The notes under the pieces are model-generated. The model did not search any database. It was not told the origin of the DNA and was given only the letters and a program-made list of their open reading frames with translations. The translations under genes were made by a program, and so were the position numbers. DNA of 64,000 nt from Bifidobacterium [indicum] DSM 20214 = LMG 11587 (lineage in GTDB: Bacteria > Actinomycetota > Actinomycetes > Actinomycetales > Bifidobacteriaceae), in NCBI RefSeq assembly GCF_000706765.1, contig NZ_CP006018.1, positions 930,001 to 994,000 of the forward strand, read 5' to 3'. Every line of letters starts with the position of its first letter. Within the stretch, counting starts at the first letter, position 1. Shown here in pieces: positions 19,532 to 29,692 of this stretch.

Positions 19532-21187
19532 TCAGGCCTTGCTTCGGATTCGTCCGAAGGCTTCCCGGACTGCATCCAGGGGAGGATCGTCCAGGTGGGT
19601 CGGTTTCCCGATTCCGTCGAGGATGATGAATCTGAGCTTGTTCCCTCTGGCCTTCTTGTCCTTGTGCATCAGGGCAAGAACCTGGTCGAAATCACCCCCG
19701 TCCCAGGTGGTGCGCAGCCCCAGGGAGGAGAGAAGACTGCGGTGGTAGTCAACCATATCCCTGTCGAGATGTCCTGTCAGTGACGCCAACTCGGCAGCAA
19801 ACACCATTCCCACCGATACCGCCTGCCCATGCCGCCAGGAGAAGTGCTCTATTTTCTCGATGGCATGCCCAAGGGTGTGTCCGTAGTTCAGAAACTCACG
19901 CACTCCGACATCACGTAAATCGACGGAAACATGGTGCGCCTTGACCTGAACGGTGCGCTCAATCAGATCCTCGACCACGCCCTCCAGCCACTGCTCGGGT
20001 TCGTTTCCGTCGAAGGAACGCAGGGACTCGGCCTTCTCTTCAAGGATTCCAAGAATCTCGGAATCCATGATGAATCCGGACTTGGCCACCTCTCCCAGCC
20101 CCTCCACGAAAATGTCGTTGGGCAGGGTTCTCAGGGTCCTCAAATCAGCAAGGACCCCCACCGGGGTATAGAAGCTCCCGACCAGGTTCTTGCCCTGATT
20201 CAGGTTGATTCCGGTCTTGCCGCCTGTCGAGGCATCCACCATGGCAAGCAATGAGGTCGGGCAGTTGACATAACGGATACCGCGCATCCAGGAGGCTGCG
20301 ATGAAGCCCGCCAAATCGGTGGCTGCACCACCTCCGAGCCCCACTATGGCATCCGAGCGGGTGAATCCCTCGTCAGCAAGACGCTCCCAGATTCCCTGGG
20401 CCACGGCAACGGTCTTCCCTGCTTCGGCATCTGGAATGACCATGTCAACGACCTGGTAACCGGCCTGCCTCAAGAGGGCCCGTGCCCTGTCGGAGTGCCT
20501 CTGGACCGGTGTGGTATGGATGAGAGCCACCCGCATGACCTCTTCACCCAGAAGAACCTGGAGGCGGCTGGTCACCCCCGCGCCGATGCGTACATCATAC
20601 GGATCGAGGTTGCTGACATGAACCACCCGCTCTGAGAGGGCATCGGCAAGCCGCTGGGCTATGACATCCGGTGTGGTTCCCCTGGGTTTCAGAGAAATGT
20701 TCGAAGCGCTCTGGTAAACCGGACGACGCTCCCTGTACAGCTCCATCCACTTCTCATGGGTCTGCCCCCGCAGCAGGGGCCGGTTCTTGACACGCAGGGA
20801 CCGCGACTTCGCTTCTTCCGGGTCCACATCAAGATAGACCACCTTGCCACCATGATTACGGTACTCCCGCAGGGCTTCGTAAACGGAAGCCGTCATCGGG
20901 GCTCCACCCCCGAGGGAGAGGACACCCCCGTCGAAGTCCCTTAAGAGGTCGCCAACAATCCGACTCTCTCTTTGACGGAAGGAGGCCTCCCCCTCGGCTT
21001 CGAAGATCTCGTTGATCGACCGGCCCGCATCCTTCTCGACAATGCGGTCCGAGTCCTTGAAGGGTACCCCCATCAGGGAGGCCGCCTCCTTACCGATGCG
21101 GGTCTTCCCGGCTCCCGGCATCCCGATGATGACCGCCTTGGGAATATGGGGTTCCTGCCCATGCCCGACGAGAGAGTGCCTGATCAT
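19532..21187 (-). CDS. aroKB: Bifunctional shikimate kinase / 3-dehydroquinate synthase
   Basis: One 551-residue chain joining two shikimate-pathway enzymes. Residues 1-185 are the kinase: Walker A GMPGAGKT (22-29), the SDRIVEKD shikimate-binding segment, FRQRES, and LGGGAP. Residues from about 195 are dehydroquinate synthase: [33 protein letters not shown], and metal ligands in [12 protein letters not shown] and [11 protein letters not shown]. Both halves look intact. aroK and aroB are adjacent in many actinobacteria; the fusion is characteristic of bifidobacteria. It lies 12 bases after aroC. Confidence 0.95.
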   Translation of the reverse strand: MIRHSLVGHGQEPHIPKAVIIGMPGAGKTRIGKEAASLMGVPFKDSDRIVEKDAGRSINEIFEAEGEASFRQRESRIVGDLLRDFDGGVLSLGGGAPMTASVYEALREYRNHGGKVVYLDVDPEEAKSRSLRVKNRPLLRGQTHEKWMELYRERRPVYQSASNISLKPRGTTPDVIAQRLADALSERVVHVSNLDPYDVRIGAGVTSRLQVLLGEEVMRVALIHTTPVQRHSDRARALLRQAGYQVVDMVIPDAEAGKTVAVAQGIWERLADEGFTRSDAIVGLGGGAATDLAGFIAASWMRGIRYVNCPTSLLAMVDASTGGKTGINLNQGKNLVGSFYTPVGVLADLRTLRTLPNDIFVEGLGEVAKSGFIMDSEILGILEEKAESLRSFDGNEPEQWLEGVVEDLIERTVQVKAHHVSVDLRDVGVREFLNYGHTLGHAIEKIEHFSWRHGQAVSVGMVFAAELASLTGHLDRDMVDYHRSLLSSLGLRTTWDGGDFDQVLALMHKDKKARGNKLRFIILDGIGKPTHLDDPPLDAVREAFGRIRSKA

Positions 21188-21199
21188 GCCTGTTCCGCC

Positions 21200-22393
21200 T
21201 TACCTGAGACCCTCATCCCATGAGTTCTGATACGCCTCGGCATTCCGAGAGACCTCCTCCAGGCTGTCCCCGCCGAACTTCTCCAGCACGAAAGCAGCCA
21301 GTGTGAGGTTCATCATGGCCTCGCCGACGACCGCAGCGGCAGGTACCGCCGTGACATCGGAACGCTGGTGAATGGCGGTGGCCGGTTCACCGGTCAGAAC
21401 GTCTACGGTCCTCAGGGCCTTGGGCACCGAGGAGATGGGTTTCATGGCCGCACGGACACGGATGGGTTGCCCATTCGACATGCCGCCCTCCAGGCCTCCC
21501 GCCCGGTTGGAAAGTCGTTGGATGGTTCCGTCCTCACCGGGAACCATCTCATCGTGGGCCTGGGATCCAGGGCGGTCGGCTTCATCGAACCCGTCACCGA
21601 TTTCAACTCCCTTGATGGCCTGGATACCCATGAAGGCCGATGCCAGTGCCGCATCGAGACGCCTATCAGACTCTACGTAGGTCCCCAGGCCGGCCGGCAC
21701 ACCGTAGGCAATGACCTCGAAGACACCACCTGCCGTATCGCCATCCTTCTTGATTTGGTCGATCCTGTCCATCATCCGACGCTCGGCATCCTTATCCAGG
21801 GTGCGCACCGGTGATTCGTCCAGTGCAGCACCATCGTCGGGACCAGGCAGGACGGAACGGTCTTCCGTACCCACCCCACCGATGGACAGGACATGTGAGA
21901 CCGTTCTGATTCCCAAGGCCTGTTCAAGGAAGCGAGCAGCAATGGCACCAAGAGCCACACGTGAGGCCGTCTCCCTGGCCGAGGAGCGCTCAAGGATCGG
22001 GCGCGCGTCGGTGAAACCGTACTTTCTCATACCAGTCAGGTCAGCATGGCCAGGCCTGGGCCGACTCAGAGGAGCGTTTCGCCCCTCAGCAGGCAGTTCC
22101 ACCCCTTCAGGAAGTCGATCAACGCTCATGACCTGCTCCCACTTGGGCCACTCCGTGTTGCCGATCTCAAGAGCAATGGGGGATCCGAGTGTGGACCCAT
22201 GGCGTACACCGGTCAGGAGACGAACCCTGTCCTGTTCGAATCCCATACGGGCGCCGCGCCCGTAGCCCAAGCGCCTACGCGCCAGAGCCCCGACAATGTC
22301 ATCGGTATCGACGCTGACCCCGGACGGTAAGCCCTCCATCATGGCCACCAGGGCTTCTCCATGGGATTCCCCCGCCGTCTGCCAGCGCAACAT
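21200..22393 (-). CDS. aroC: Chorismate synthase
   Basis: Last step of the shikimate pathway, converting EPSP to chorismate with reduced FMN. 397 residues from the ATG at 22393, which has AAAGGAG just upstream. Signatures: [18 protein letters not shown] at the start, [14 protein letters not shown] near 125, and [17 protein letters not shown] near the C-terminus. First of the aroC-aroKB-aroQ run; the divergent prepilin peptidase starts 48 bases away. Confidence 0.96.
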   Translation of the reverse strand: MLRWQTAGESHGEALVAMMEGLPSGVSVDTDDIVGALARRRLGYGRGARMGFEQDRVRLLTGVRHGSTLGSPIALEIGNTEWPKWEQVMSVDRLPEGVELPAEGRNAPLSRPRPGHADLTGMRKYGFTDARPILERSSARETASRVALGAIAARFLEQALGIRTVSHVLSIGGVGTEDRSVLPGPDDGAALDESPVRTLDKDAERRMMDRIDQIKKDGDTAGGVFEVIAYGVPAGLGTYVESDRRLDAALASAFMGIQAIKGVEIGDGFDEADRPGSQAHDEMVPGEDGTIQRLSNRAGGLEGGMSNGQPIRVRAAMKPISSVPKALRTVDVLTGEPATAIHQRSDVTAVPAAAVVGEAMMNLTLAAFVLEKFGGDSLEEVSRNAEAYQNSWDEGLR

Positions 22394-22440
22394 ATGAACT
22401 CCTTTTGCCGGTTTTCTCATGTATATGCTTATCTTAGGAG

Positions 22441-22911
22441 ATGGCCTACCTCATGACCCTTCCCGGTTTCATTTTTACCCTCTACCTTGCCTGGACCGAC
22501 ATCAGGACCCGCCTTGTGCCGCGTTCAATCGTCCTGCTCGGGTTCCTGGTACAGGGACTCACCCTCGTGGTCTACAGTCTGTCCGGACACGGTATCGCAC
22601 CGTTGGTCACCGCTGTTGTCCTGTGTCTGGGATCAACGGGAATCCAGTTCTTTTTGGCCCTGGTACGGCCGGGTGCCCTGGGGTTGGGGGACGTCACCGC
22701 CACATCCCTGATGGCCTTCACCATCGGCCCCTTGGGCTGGACCACCACCCTGGTCTGGTGGTTGCTCATGGGGGTGTTTGGCCTGGGTTCCCTGGCAGTC
22801 GGACGAATAGGCAAAGACCGGGGCAAACGTGCTGACACCCTTGCCTTTGTTCCCGTCATACTTGTTGCGGCAGCGATTGCCACTGCCGCAACGGCACTGT
22901 TGGGTAGTTGA
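22441..22911 (+). CDS. A24-family prepilin peptidase (TadV/CpaA-like)
   Basis: Small polytopic membrane protease of about 156 residues. The two catalytic aspartates of the family are in TDIRTRLVP (about residue 20) and in GLGDVTATS (the GxGD motif, about 80). There are about four to five hydrophobic segments and no N-methylase domain, as in TadV/CpaA. Such enzymes process type IVb (Tad) prepilins. In B. breve tadV is reported to lie away from the tadABC locus, which fits a lone gene here. The only SD-like AGGAG touches the ATG, so the message may be leaderless or start at the ATG at 22453. Confidence 0.82.
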   Translation: MAYLMTLPGFIFTLYLAWTDIRTRLVPRSIVLLGFLVQGLTLVVYSLSGHGIAPLVTAVVLCLGSTGIQFFLALVRPGALGLGDVTATSLMAFTIGPLGWTTTLVWWLLMGVFGLGSLAVGRIGKDRGKRADTLAFVPVILVAAAIATAATALLGS

Positions 22912-22927
22912 TCACCAGTCAGCACAC

Positions 22928-24115
22928 TTACTGATTGTGCTCCGACTCCCACTGCTTGTATAGCTTGACATCGGCGTTGAACTGGTCCTCGTTGTTGCTG
23001 AACCTGGTCTCACCGGTATCGAGGTTGACGGTAACGAAGTAGAGCCAGTCCCCATTGTCTGGGGTCAAGGCCGCACTGATAGCGTTGTCACCTGCCGACC
23101 CGATTGGCCCGGGTGGCAGACCTCTATGCACCCTGGTGTTATACGTATCATCAGGGTCCTGCAGCATCTGATTGGTCAATTCCAGGGCCGATACCTTGTT
23201 GGAGTAAGCGACTGTACTATCCATCCCCAAGGGCATGTTCCTGGAAAGACGGTTGTCTATGACCCGTGCCACCTTCCCGTAATACTGGGGCTTGTTGACC
23301 TCCGCCTCGGTTATTGAAGCCTTGACGAGTATGTCCTGACGCTCGGAGCCTTTCGGAACCCCGAGGTTATCGAGCTTCTGGATGCGCTTCCCCACCAATG
23401 TCGACAGGATCTTCTGGGCCGACCCCAGCGATTTGACGTCATATTCGCCCGGTTCCAGCCACCCTTCGAAGTTCCCCTGGGCCTCGACGGGGAGGATACC
23501 CTGCCCCTTGTTGCCCACGATTGCATCGAAGTCCTCCTCCGGCAACCCAGACAGCTGCTGCGCACGCGCCATGACATCCTCGGCACGGTCGCCGGAGCGG
23601 ACCTGCAACATGCCACGCGCCTTGCTTCGATCGGTCAGAACAGCCATCACATCGGATGCCTTCATCTTGGTCTTGAGATCGAAGGTGCCCGGGAAGAGCT
23701 TGCCTTCCGCCTGTTCATTGGTGACTGCCTGAACGAAGGCTTCCGAGGAACGGACGATATCAGCATGGAGAAGGTTCATACCAATCTGCTCGGCGCCCTG
23801 ACCGCTCTCCACGGTGAATTGGATGGGTTTTTCCCCTGGACCGGGGTAATCCAGAGCGATTTCCTTGGTCGCTGTCATCCGGGAGGATGCACCTTTCAGT
23901 GACCTGGTGACAAAAAGGGCACAGATGGTTACGACGACCAGGGCCAAGACGATGACGACAGCAGTCACACGACGGCGTCGTAGCCTCCTCTGTCGACGCC
24001 TACGCATCTCGCGCCTGGACCTGGGCGGACGCGGGGGTTGGACCGGAATCGGGTCCTGCCCCGGCTCCACCCACTGAACCTTGTCTTCAAAAAAGTCCTG
24101 TATATCTTCAGCCAA
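22928..24115 (-). CDS. mltG: Endolytic murein transglycosylase MltG (YceG-like)
   Basis: Membrane-anchored enzyme that cleaves nascent glycan strands and ends peptidoglycan elongation. 395 residues: a basic cytoplasmic N-terminus (Arg-rich, 28-48), one TM segment (about 50-70), a LysM-like region, and the YceG domain with catalytic Glu in ASITEAEVN and PLGMDSTVAY, HRGLPPGPI following. The start is a TTG at 24115, directly after the ruvX stop, with AAGGAG located inside the last ruvX codons. mltG after ruvX and alaS is a standard gene order. Confidence 0.93.
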   Translation of the reverse strand: MAEDIQDFFEDKVQWVEPGQDPIPVQPPRPPRSRREMRRRRQRRLRRRRVTAVVIVLALVVVTICALFVTRSLKGASSRMTATKEIALDYPGPGEKPIQFTVESGQGAEQIGMNLLHADIVRSSEAFVQAVTNEQAEGKLFPGTFDLKTKMKASDVMAVLTDRSKARGMLQVRSGDRAEDVMARAQQLSGLPEEDFDAIVGNKGQGILPVEAQGNFEGWLEPGEYDVKSLGSAQKILSTLVGKRIQKLDNLGVPKGSERQDILVKASITEAEVNKPQYYGKVARVIDNRLSRNMPLGMDSTVAYSNKVSALELTNQMLQDPDDTYNTRVHRGLPPGPIGSAGDNAISAALTPDNGDWLYFVTVNLDTGETRFSNNEDQFNADVKLYKQWESEHNQ

Positions 24116-24589
24116 TTACAGCTCCTTGCTGACCTTGTACTCATCCAGGGCCGACTGCAGCAACACAACAGCGGATTGCTGATCCACCCGAGGTCGGTGC
24201 CCACGCCCACCGACCTGTGCATCGTAAAGCTGCTGATGGGCGCTGACCGTGGTCAATCGTTCATCTCGCAACACCACTCCGACCGCCGACTCCCCTTCCA
24301 GACCGTCATTCTCCTCGTCTGTCAGTATACGGGTGAGGTTCCTGACCCATCGTTTCGCATTTTTGGCGCTCCTCCCCTCGGTACCGTTGAGGAGAAGGGG
24401 GTAACCAACGATGACCTGATCGACATGATGCTCTCGGATCAGATCGACCACAGGCCAGAGGCCTCGGAAGTAGTCGCCCTGAACCTCGATATTGCCCGCC
24501 GGATATGCCAAGGTCAGCTCCGGGTCGCATAAAGCCAAACCGATCCTGGCCTCTCCCAGGTCTATTCCCATCCATATGGGTGTGCTCAT
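24116..24589 (-). CDS. ruvX: Putative pre-16S rRNA nuclease / Holliday junction resolvase-like RuvX (YqgF)
   Basis: RNase H-fold nuclease, 157 residues. Motifs: GIDLGEARIGLALCDP with the first Asp near residue 9, VIVGYPLLLNGTEG, and the acidic residues in RDERLTTVSA and RVDQQSAVVLLQ. Homologues process the 5' end of 16S rRNA; a resolvase role is also proposed. It lies 10 bases downstream of alaS. Its last codons provide the ribosome-binding site for mltG. Confidence 0.92.
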   Translation of the reverse strand: MSTPIWMGIDLGEARIGLALCDPELTLAYPAGNIEVQGDYFRGLWPVVDLIREHHVDQVIVGYPLLLNGTEGRSAKNAKRWVRNLTRILTDEENDGLEGESAVGVVLRDERLTTVSAHQQLYDAQVGGRGHRPRVDQQSAVVLLQSALDEYKVSKEL

Positions 24590-24598
24590 ACAGGACGG

Positions 24599-27277
24599 TC
24601 AGCCTTTCAGGACCTGGTCGGTAAGGGCCGACAGGGCCTGGTCGATCTTGTCGGCATCCTGTCCGCCGCCCTGGGCGAAGTCGGGCTTGCCACCGCCACC
24701 GCCTCCAAGGATCTTGGACGCGCCACGCACCAGGTCTCCTGCCTTGATGCCATCTTTACGGGCCTTCTCATTGGTGGCCACATAGATCACAGGCTTCTGA
24801 TCCTCGGTGACACCTGCAAGAGCCACAACAGTCGGATCATCCTCACCGAGACGTGCGCGGATATCGGTCACTGTCTTGCGCAGGGCATCCGCGGATCCGA
24901 AGTGGCCCACGTTCTTTGCGGCAACCTTGATCGGAGCGCGCGACTGCTGAGCCTGTGCCACCAGGTCGGGCACGGACTGGGCCAGCTGACTCTCATAGGC
25001 CACGGCCAGACGTCTGTCGGATTCCTTGAGCTTGGCAAGGAGGGTGGCCACGCGGGCCTCCAGCTCGTCGGGGCGGGCATTGAGCGTATCGGAGAGCTGC
25101 GAAACCAGGGCATGCTCCCTGGCGTTGTATTGGTATGCGCCCTGGCCCACCACGGCATCGACTCGTCGTACACCGGTACCGACCGAGGCCTCGGACATAA
25201 TCGAGACGGCACCAATCTTGCCGACATGATCGACGTGGGTACCGCCGCAAAGTTCGCGGCTCCAACCGTCCTCGCCGATGGAAACCACACGGACGATGTC
25301 GCCGTATTTTTCGCCGAAGAGATGCATGGCACCCAAAGCGATGGCGTCGTCGAATTTCATCTCCTCGGTGGTCACGGCCAGATTGTCGCGCAGGCGATCG
25401 TTGACCCTGGCCTCAACCGCGTCCATGGCACTCCTGCTGGGGGCCTGGGACCACTGGAAATCGAAACGCAGCCTGTTGGGCGCATCCTCGGAACCGCGCT
25501 GGGTGGCCTGAGGGCCGAGCTCCTCGCGCAACGCCTTGTGCACCATGTGGGTCGCAGTATGCGAACGTGCGATGGCCCCGCGCCTGACCCGGTCGATGGT
25601 GGCCGTAACCTGGGCCTCAAGGGTCAGGGTTCCCTCGGTCAGGCGGCACTGATGCACGGTCAGACCCTTGATGGGGTTCTGGACGTCGTCAACCTCCAGA
25701 ACGGCTCCGTCGTCAGAGAGTATCTCGCCCTGGTCGGCAAGCTGACCGCCTGCCTCGGCATAGAACGGCGACCTGTCCAGAAGGACCTCGACAGTGGCCG
25801 GGGCCGTGACCGCCGGAACGGCACCCTTCCCTTCCTGGATGATGCCGATTACCCTTGAACGGCTCGAAAAGTCCGTATACCCAAGGAACTTTTGCGGCTC
25901 GGCCAGGTTCTTACGCAGATCGTCGTATACGCTCAGATCCACATTATGGCGCTTCTTGAGAGCATCCGCCCTTGCCCTGGACTTCTGCTCGTTCATGAGC
26001 TCGCGGAACTTGGCCTCATCGACCTTGACCCCCTGCTCCTCGGCCATTTCCAGAGTGAGCTCAATCGGGAACCCATAGGTGTCATGAAGGGTGAAAGCGT
26101 CATCGCCAGAGACCTCTTCTGAGGATGACTTTCTGGCCTTTTCCACAGCGGCATCAAGAATCGTGGTTCCCTTGTCAAGGGTCCGACGGAAGGCGCTCTC
26201 CTCGCCATAGGCCGATTCTGAGACCTCCGCAAAGGTATCGTTGAGCTCTGGGTAACTGGGGGCCATGGCATCCTTGGAAACCGGGAAGAGCTGAGGCAGA
26301 ACCTCATCCCTGACGCCCAGCATGCGCATTGACCGAATCGAACGGCGCAGGAGCCGGCGGAGCACATATCCCCGGCCCACGTTGCTGGGACGCACCCCGT
26401 CGCTCATGATCATCAGAGCCGAGCGGACATGGTCGGCAACGACGCGGAAACGGACGTCGTCCTCCTCGTTCTCGCCGTACTTGCGACCTGAGATCCTCTC
26501 CGCAGCCTCAATGACCGGGTATACCTCATCGGTCTCGTAGATGTTCTCCTTGCCTTGGAGGAGGTATGCCAAGCGTTCCAGACCCGCACCGGTGTCGATG
26601 TTCTTGTGTTCGAGTTCGCCCACGATGTGCAGGTCGGTCTTGGACTTGACGTTGTCGACCTCATAGTTCTCGAAGACCAGGTCCCATATCTCGATATACC
26701 GGTTCTCGTCGGCGGACGGGCCACCTTCGACTCCGTACTTCGGCCCCCTATCGACATAGATCTCCGAGCAGGGTCCACCGGGCCCAGGGCCACCGGTGGT
26801 CCAGAAGTTGTCCTCCATGCCGAGGATTTCCATGTGCTCCGGATCGAAACCTTCGTTCCTCCATATGGAGCGGGCCTCGTCATCATCCGTGTATGTGGTC
26901 ACCCAAAGGGTCTCCGGATCGAAACCGTACCCGCCCTGGTCCTGGGGACGGGTCAGGAGATCCCAGGCATAGTGGATGGCCTCCTCCTTGAAGTAATCGC
27001 CGAACGAGAAGTTCCCGACCATCTGGAAGAAGGTGCCGTGCCTGGTGGTCTTGCCCACCTCTTCGATGTCCAAGGTGCGCACACACTTCTGGTTGCTTGC
27101 CATCCGGCTCTTCGGAGGGGTCTGTTCACCCAGGAGGTAGGGAATGAAGGGAACCATGCCTGCAATGGTGAAGAGGGTGGTCGGGTTGGGCGAAATCAGC
27201 GAGGCGGATGGGACAACCATATGTCCCTGCTGCTGAAAGTAATCGAGGAAGCGCTTGGCGATTTCCGAAGTGCGCAT
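24599..27277 (-). CDS. alaS: Alanyl-tRNA synthetase
   Basis: Charges tRNA-Ala and edits mischarged Ser and Gly. 892 residues, full length. Aminoacylation domain 1-~460 with [10 protein letters not shown] at the start and [14 protein letters not shown]; editing domain with [13 protein letters not shown] (zinc/His motif) near 590 and [13 protein letters not shown] near 690; C-terminal oligomerization/tRNA-binding region ending with a Gly-rich stretch [16 protein letters not shown] leader with several hairpins lies upstream. Confidence 0.97.
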   Translation of the reverse strand: MRTSEIAKRFLDYFQQQGHMVVPSASLISPNPTTLFTIAGMVPFIPYLLGEQTPPKSRMASNQKCVRTLDIEEVGKTTRHGTFFQMVGNFSFGDYFKEEAIHYAWDLLTRPQDQGGYGFDPETLWVTTYTDDDEARSIWRNEGFDPEHMEILGMEDNFWTTGGPGPGGPCSEIYVDRGPKYGVEGGPSADENRYIEIWDLVFENYEVDNVKSKTDLHIVGELEHKNIDTGAGLERLAYLLQGKENIYETDEVYPVIEAAERISGRKYGENEEDDVRFRVVADHVRSALMIMSDGVRPSNVGRGYVLRRLLRRSIRSMRMLGVRDEVLPQLFPVSKDAMAPSYPELNDTFAEVSESAYGEESAFRRTLDKGTTILDAAVEKARKSSSEEVSGDDAFTLHDTYGFPIELTLEMAEEQGVKVDEAKFRELMNEQKSRARADALKKRHNVDLSVYDDLRKNLAEPQKFLGYTDFSSRSRVIGIIQEGKGAVPAVTAPATVEVLLDRSPFYAEAGGQLADQGEILSDDGAVLEVDDVQNPIKGLTVHQCRLTEGTLTLEAQVTATIDRVRRGAIARSHTATHMVHKALREELGPQATQRGSEDAPNRLRFDFQWSQAPSRSAMDAVEARVNDRLRDNLAVTTEEMKFDDAIALGAMHLFGEKYGDIVRVVSIGEDGWSRELCGGTHVDHVGKIGAVSIMSEASVGTGVRRVDAVVGQGAYQYNAREHALVSQLSDTLNARPDELEARVATLLAKLKESDRRLAVAYESQLAQSVPDLVAQAQQSRAPIKVAAKNVGHFGSADALRKTVTDIRARLGEDDPTVVALAGVTEDQKPVIYVATNEKARKDGIKAGDLVRGASKILGGGGGGKPDFAQGGGQDADKIDQALSALTDQVLKG

Positions 27278-27295
27278 GCTGCTTGTACTCCTTCA

Positions 27296-27409
27296 GGCCA
27301 TGCCGCCCGGCATGGCCTCTACCTTTGCAAGGCAGATATTAGTTCCGCACCCGGCCATCCGTAGGCGGAACACTTGTTTCGGGACGCACGACCTGACTTG
27401 TCGTGCGTC
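27296..27409 (-). promoter_or_regulatory. alaS leader region with three inverted repeats
   Basis: Three repeats lie between the upstream gene and alaS: 27383-27409 (GACGCACGAC arms, 7-base loop), 27342-27371 (GTTCCGC / GCGGAAC) and 27296-27317 (GGCCATGCCG / CGGCATGGCC, 2 central bases). The last one ends directly before the GAAGGAG ribosome-binding site of alaS. No T-box consensus was recognised. Function is inferred from position only. Confidence 0.4.
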
Positions 27410-27478
27410 ACCCTTGATAGCTGAATAATGCCGATTCTACAACGTCCAATCCTCCATGGACAGGTGAAAAACGACAGA

Positions 27479-27718
27479 TCAGCCTTGGAACCGATCCATG
27501 TACGTCTTGTTCAATTCGCTCTGGCGCTGACTGAGGGCCGAGCGGAATTCCGAGAGGAGACCAGCCAGGGTCCGCTGGGGCACCTGCTCCTGATCAGCAC
27601 CGAAAACGAATTCACGCGCCTGCTTGGGAGTGTTGGCACGGACATAGGCCTCAGCCTTGGAGACCAAGACAACACCGGCCGCGACACCCAGTCCGGCCCA
27701 AAAGATCCGTTTGAACAT
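27479..27718 (-). CDS. Small DUF6167-like protein
   Basis: A 79-residue protein with one N-terminal hydrophobic segment (FWAGLGVAAGVVLVS, about 5-20), then a charged helical tail. It resembles the short actinobacterial proteins (DUF6167 type, start MFRRxFW) that sit between the DUF948 gene and alaS. No catalytic motif; function unknown. Its ATG shares a base with the stop of the DUF948 gene, so the two are translationally coupled. Confidence 0.75.
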   Translation of the reverse strand: MFKRIFWAGLGVAAGVVLVSKAEAYVRANTPKQAREFVFGADQEQVPQRTLAGLLSEFRSALSQRQSELNKTYMDRFQG

Positions 27719-28188
27719 TACTTGCCTCCCTGGCTTGTACCGGTCGGGAAAGGTGCCCCACCATGACGTGAGACTTCTTTTGCTTCTGTAGAGGCTTCAG
27801 GGGCTCGCGAGCCAGCAGGCTGATCGGACTTGCGACCGCCCGAGAAGAAGGAGGAAGCCGTTTTCCTGATGGCATAGAAGAAGGCGGCCGTCTTAATAAC
27901 GGGCTTGCCCAGCATGGAACCGTACAGATCCGTCAGCGCTCCGACATTGTTGGCTGTAGTCGAAGCAGCGGAGGAAATCCTGTTCACGTCCGCCAGGGTC
28001 TGGTTGAGCTGGGTGACGGTGTTGGCTGACTCATCGAGAGTTGGAATGGCATGGTCGCCCGCCTGCTTCACCGTGTCGGCCAACTGATCGAAGAGCTTGC
28101 CCAGACGAATCAACGGATAGATCAGGAATCCCGCCACCACTGCGAAGGCGATGGCTGCTATGAGACCGGCAATCTGTCCTATGTCCAT
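27718..28188 (-). CDS. DUF948-family membrane protein
   Basis: 156 residues: an N-terminal TM segment (IAGLIAAIAFAVVAGFLIYP, 6-25), a helical region rich in Thr/Asn/Leu heptads (40-100) probably forming a coiled coil, and a basic/polar tail. This matches the DUF948 family found upstream of alaS in actinobacteria and in Gram-positive general-stress proteins. Function unknown; likely cell-envelope associated. GAGAGG lies 6 bases before the ATG. Confidence 0.8.
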   Translation of the reverse strand: MDIGQIAGLIAAIAFAVVAGFLIYPLIRLGKLFDQLADTVKQAGDHAIPTLDESANTVTQLNQTLADVNRISSAASTTANNVGALTDLYGSMLGKPVIKTAAFFYAIRKTASSFFSGGRKSDQPAGSRAPEASTEAKEVSRHGGAPFPTGTSQGGK

Positions 28189-28276
28189 CTCCTACCTCTC
28201 TTCTGTCAAGGATGTATATCGGTCAACGGTACCACGTGCCGTATATACAGGAGCGATTCCTGCCTCACGGACAGGC

Positions 28277-28972
28277 TCACCTGTTGTAGGACCGTACCTC
28301 CAGCGCTTGTTCGAAGGGGAGCTCAGTATTGAAATCGAAGACCGTAACACTCCCGTTCGTCGGACGACTGCTCAGGTCATACCCCTCAGGCGCGAACCTG
28401 TACATAAGGCTGAGGAGGGTATTACCATGCGAGATGAGCAGGACATCATCTCCATCATGCAGGGCAGGGTTACCAGACATCAAGTCGAACCCGCCCCGAA
28501 TGCGTTCCCAGTATTCCTTGTCGGACTCGGCATCACCGAACGGGTCGGCTTCCTTGAGGAAATCCCTGCTGGCCGCGAGGCCGAACATGTCGACAATCTG
28601 GTTGTAGGTCGTGGCCCCGTGAGGTGCACCGGCCGCCCACCATGCCATGCCCATATCCTGACCCTCGAAGTACCCGTAGAACTGCTCACGGAAGTGCATG
28701 TCACTGACTATTCCCGGCTTGTCCTTCGATTGATTCACTTCAAGAATCCGCTCGGCTGTTATCTGAGCCCTGGTGGTGTCGGAACAATAGGCGGCTTTGA
28801 ACTCCAGGTCGGCAAGCTTGCGTCCTGCCCTATCGGCATCCGCCAGCCCCTCCTCCGTCAAAGGCGCATTGGCCCACCCCTGAAGGCGGTTGTATCTGTT
28901 GAAGTAGGTCTGACCATGACGGACCGCATGCAAATGGAGCAACATGACTTCATTATCCCACTCCCCGACCAC
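28277..28972 (-). CDS. Histidine phosphatase family protein (phosphoglycerate mutase-like)
   Basis: Branch of the phosphohistidine-dependent phosphatases. The RHG motif is in HAVRHGQTYFNRYNRLQGW (about residues 17-25), the second basic site in YCSDTTRAQITAERI, the acid/base Glu in REQFYGYFEGQ, and the second catalytic His in VLLISHGNTLLSL near 180. 231 residues from a GTG at 28972 that has GGGAG 6 bases upstream; an ATG at 28945 is an alternative. Substrate unknown. It is followed by the DUF948 gene after 88 bases. Confidence 0.88.
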   Translation of the reverse strand: MVGEWDNEVMLLHLHAVRHGQTYFNRYNRLQGWANAPLTEEGLADADRAGRKLADLEFKAAYCSDTTRAQITAERILEVNQSKDKPGIVSDMHFREQFYGYFEGQDMGMAWWAAGAPHGATTYNQIVDMFGLAASRDFLKEADPFGDAESDKEYWERIRGGFDLMSGNPALHDGDDVLLISHGNTLLSLMYRFAPEGYDLSSRPTNGSVTVFDFNTELPFEQALEVRSYNR

Positions 28973-29015
28973 TAATGGCTCCCATGCCGGTGGACCTCTG
29001 CTCAGACTGCAGATT

Positions 29016-29046
29016 CAAAAAGACCCCGGACGAATCCGGGGTCTTC
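29016..29046 (-). terminator. Rho-independent terminator of rpsD
   Basis: GC-rich hairpin AAGACCCCGG / TCCGGGGTCTT followed on the minus strand by a run of T. It starts about 20 bases after the rpsD stop. Confidence 0.9.
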
Positions 29047-29065
29047 GGTAAATCCTGTTCCAGGG

Positions 29066-29692
29066 TCAGCGGGCGTAGAACTCGACCACGTACTGGATGT
29101 TGACCTGGACCGGAATCTCCTCCGGCTCAGGCTTACGGACCAGGGTTGCCTTCAGAGAGGCCAGGTCCACATCCAGATATCCGGGAACCGCCGGCAGGAC
29201 GTCGCGGTGGACACCCTCGGCTGCAATCTGGAAGGGCACGGTTGTCTGGCTCTTGGGCTTGACCTGGATGGTCTGGCCGGGCTTGACCCTGTAGGAGGGG
29301 CGATCGACAATGTTGCCATCGACCAGGATGTGGCGGTGAACCACATACTGACGAGCCTGGGCGGTGGTCCGTGCAATGCCTGCACGAAGGACCAGGTTGT
29401 CCAGACGGCACTCGAGCTCGCGCAGCATGGCCTCACCGGTCTGTCCGGACTCATGGGTGCCGCGCTCGTAGATGGCCCTCAGCTGCTTCTCTGAGACGCC
29501 GTACTGTGCGCGCAGACGCTGCTTTTCGCGCAGACGGACTGCGTAATCGGATTCGGTCCTGCGGCGGGTGCGACCATGCTCGCCGGGAGCATAGGGGCGC
29601 TTTTCGAAGAGGCGCTGAGCCTTTGGGGTCAGGGCGATGCCCAGGGCGCGGGACAGACGGACCTGCCTGCGCGCACGCTGAATCTTGGTCAT
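29066..29692 (-). CDS. rpsD: 30S ribosomal protein S4
   Basis: Primary 16S rRNA-binding protein of the small subunit, 208 residues. N-terminus RRQVRLSRALGIALTPKAQR, then the S4 RNA-binding domain RLDNLVLRAGIARTTAQARQ with VHRHILVDGNIVDRPSYRV. It lacks the four zinc-binding cysteines of the C+ form. It is monocistronic here, away from the alpha operon. A short hairpin (29733-29748, arms GACGGT/ACCGTC around a TTCG loop) lies in its leader, 40 bases upstream of the ATG. Confidence 0.97.
   Translation of the reverse strand: MTKIQRARRQVRLSRALGIALTPKAQRLFEKRPYAPGEHGRTRRRTESDYAVRLREKQRLRAQYGVSEKQLRAIYERGTHESGQTGEAMLRELECRLDNLVLRAGIARTTAQARQYVVHRHILVDGNIVDRPSYRVKPGQTIQVKPKSQTTVPFQIAAEGVHRDVLPAVPGYLDVDLASLKATLVRKPEPEEIPVQVNIQYVVEFYAR

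Noticed and set aside
27278-27478. T-box riboswitch before alaS
   Set aside because: The T-box consensus (GGGTGGxACCGCG-like) is absent; only unrelated inverted repeats are present.
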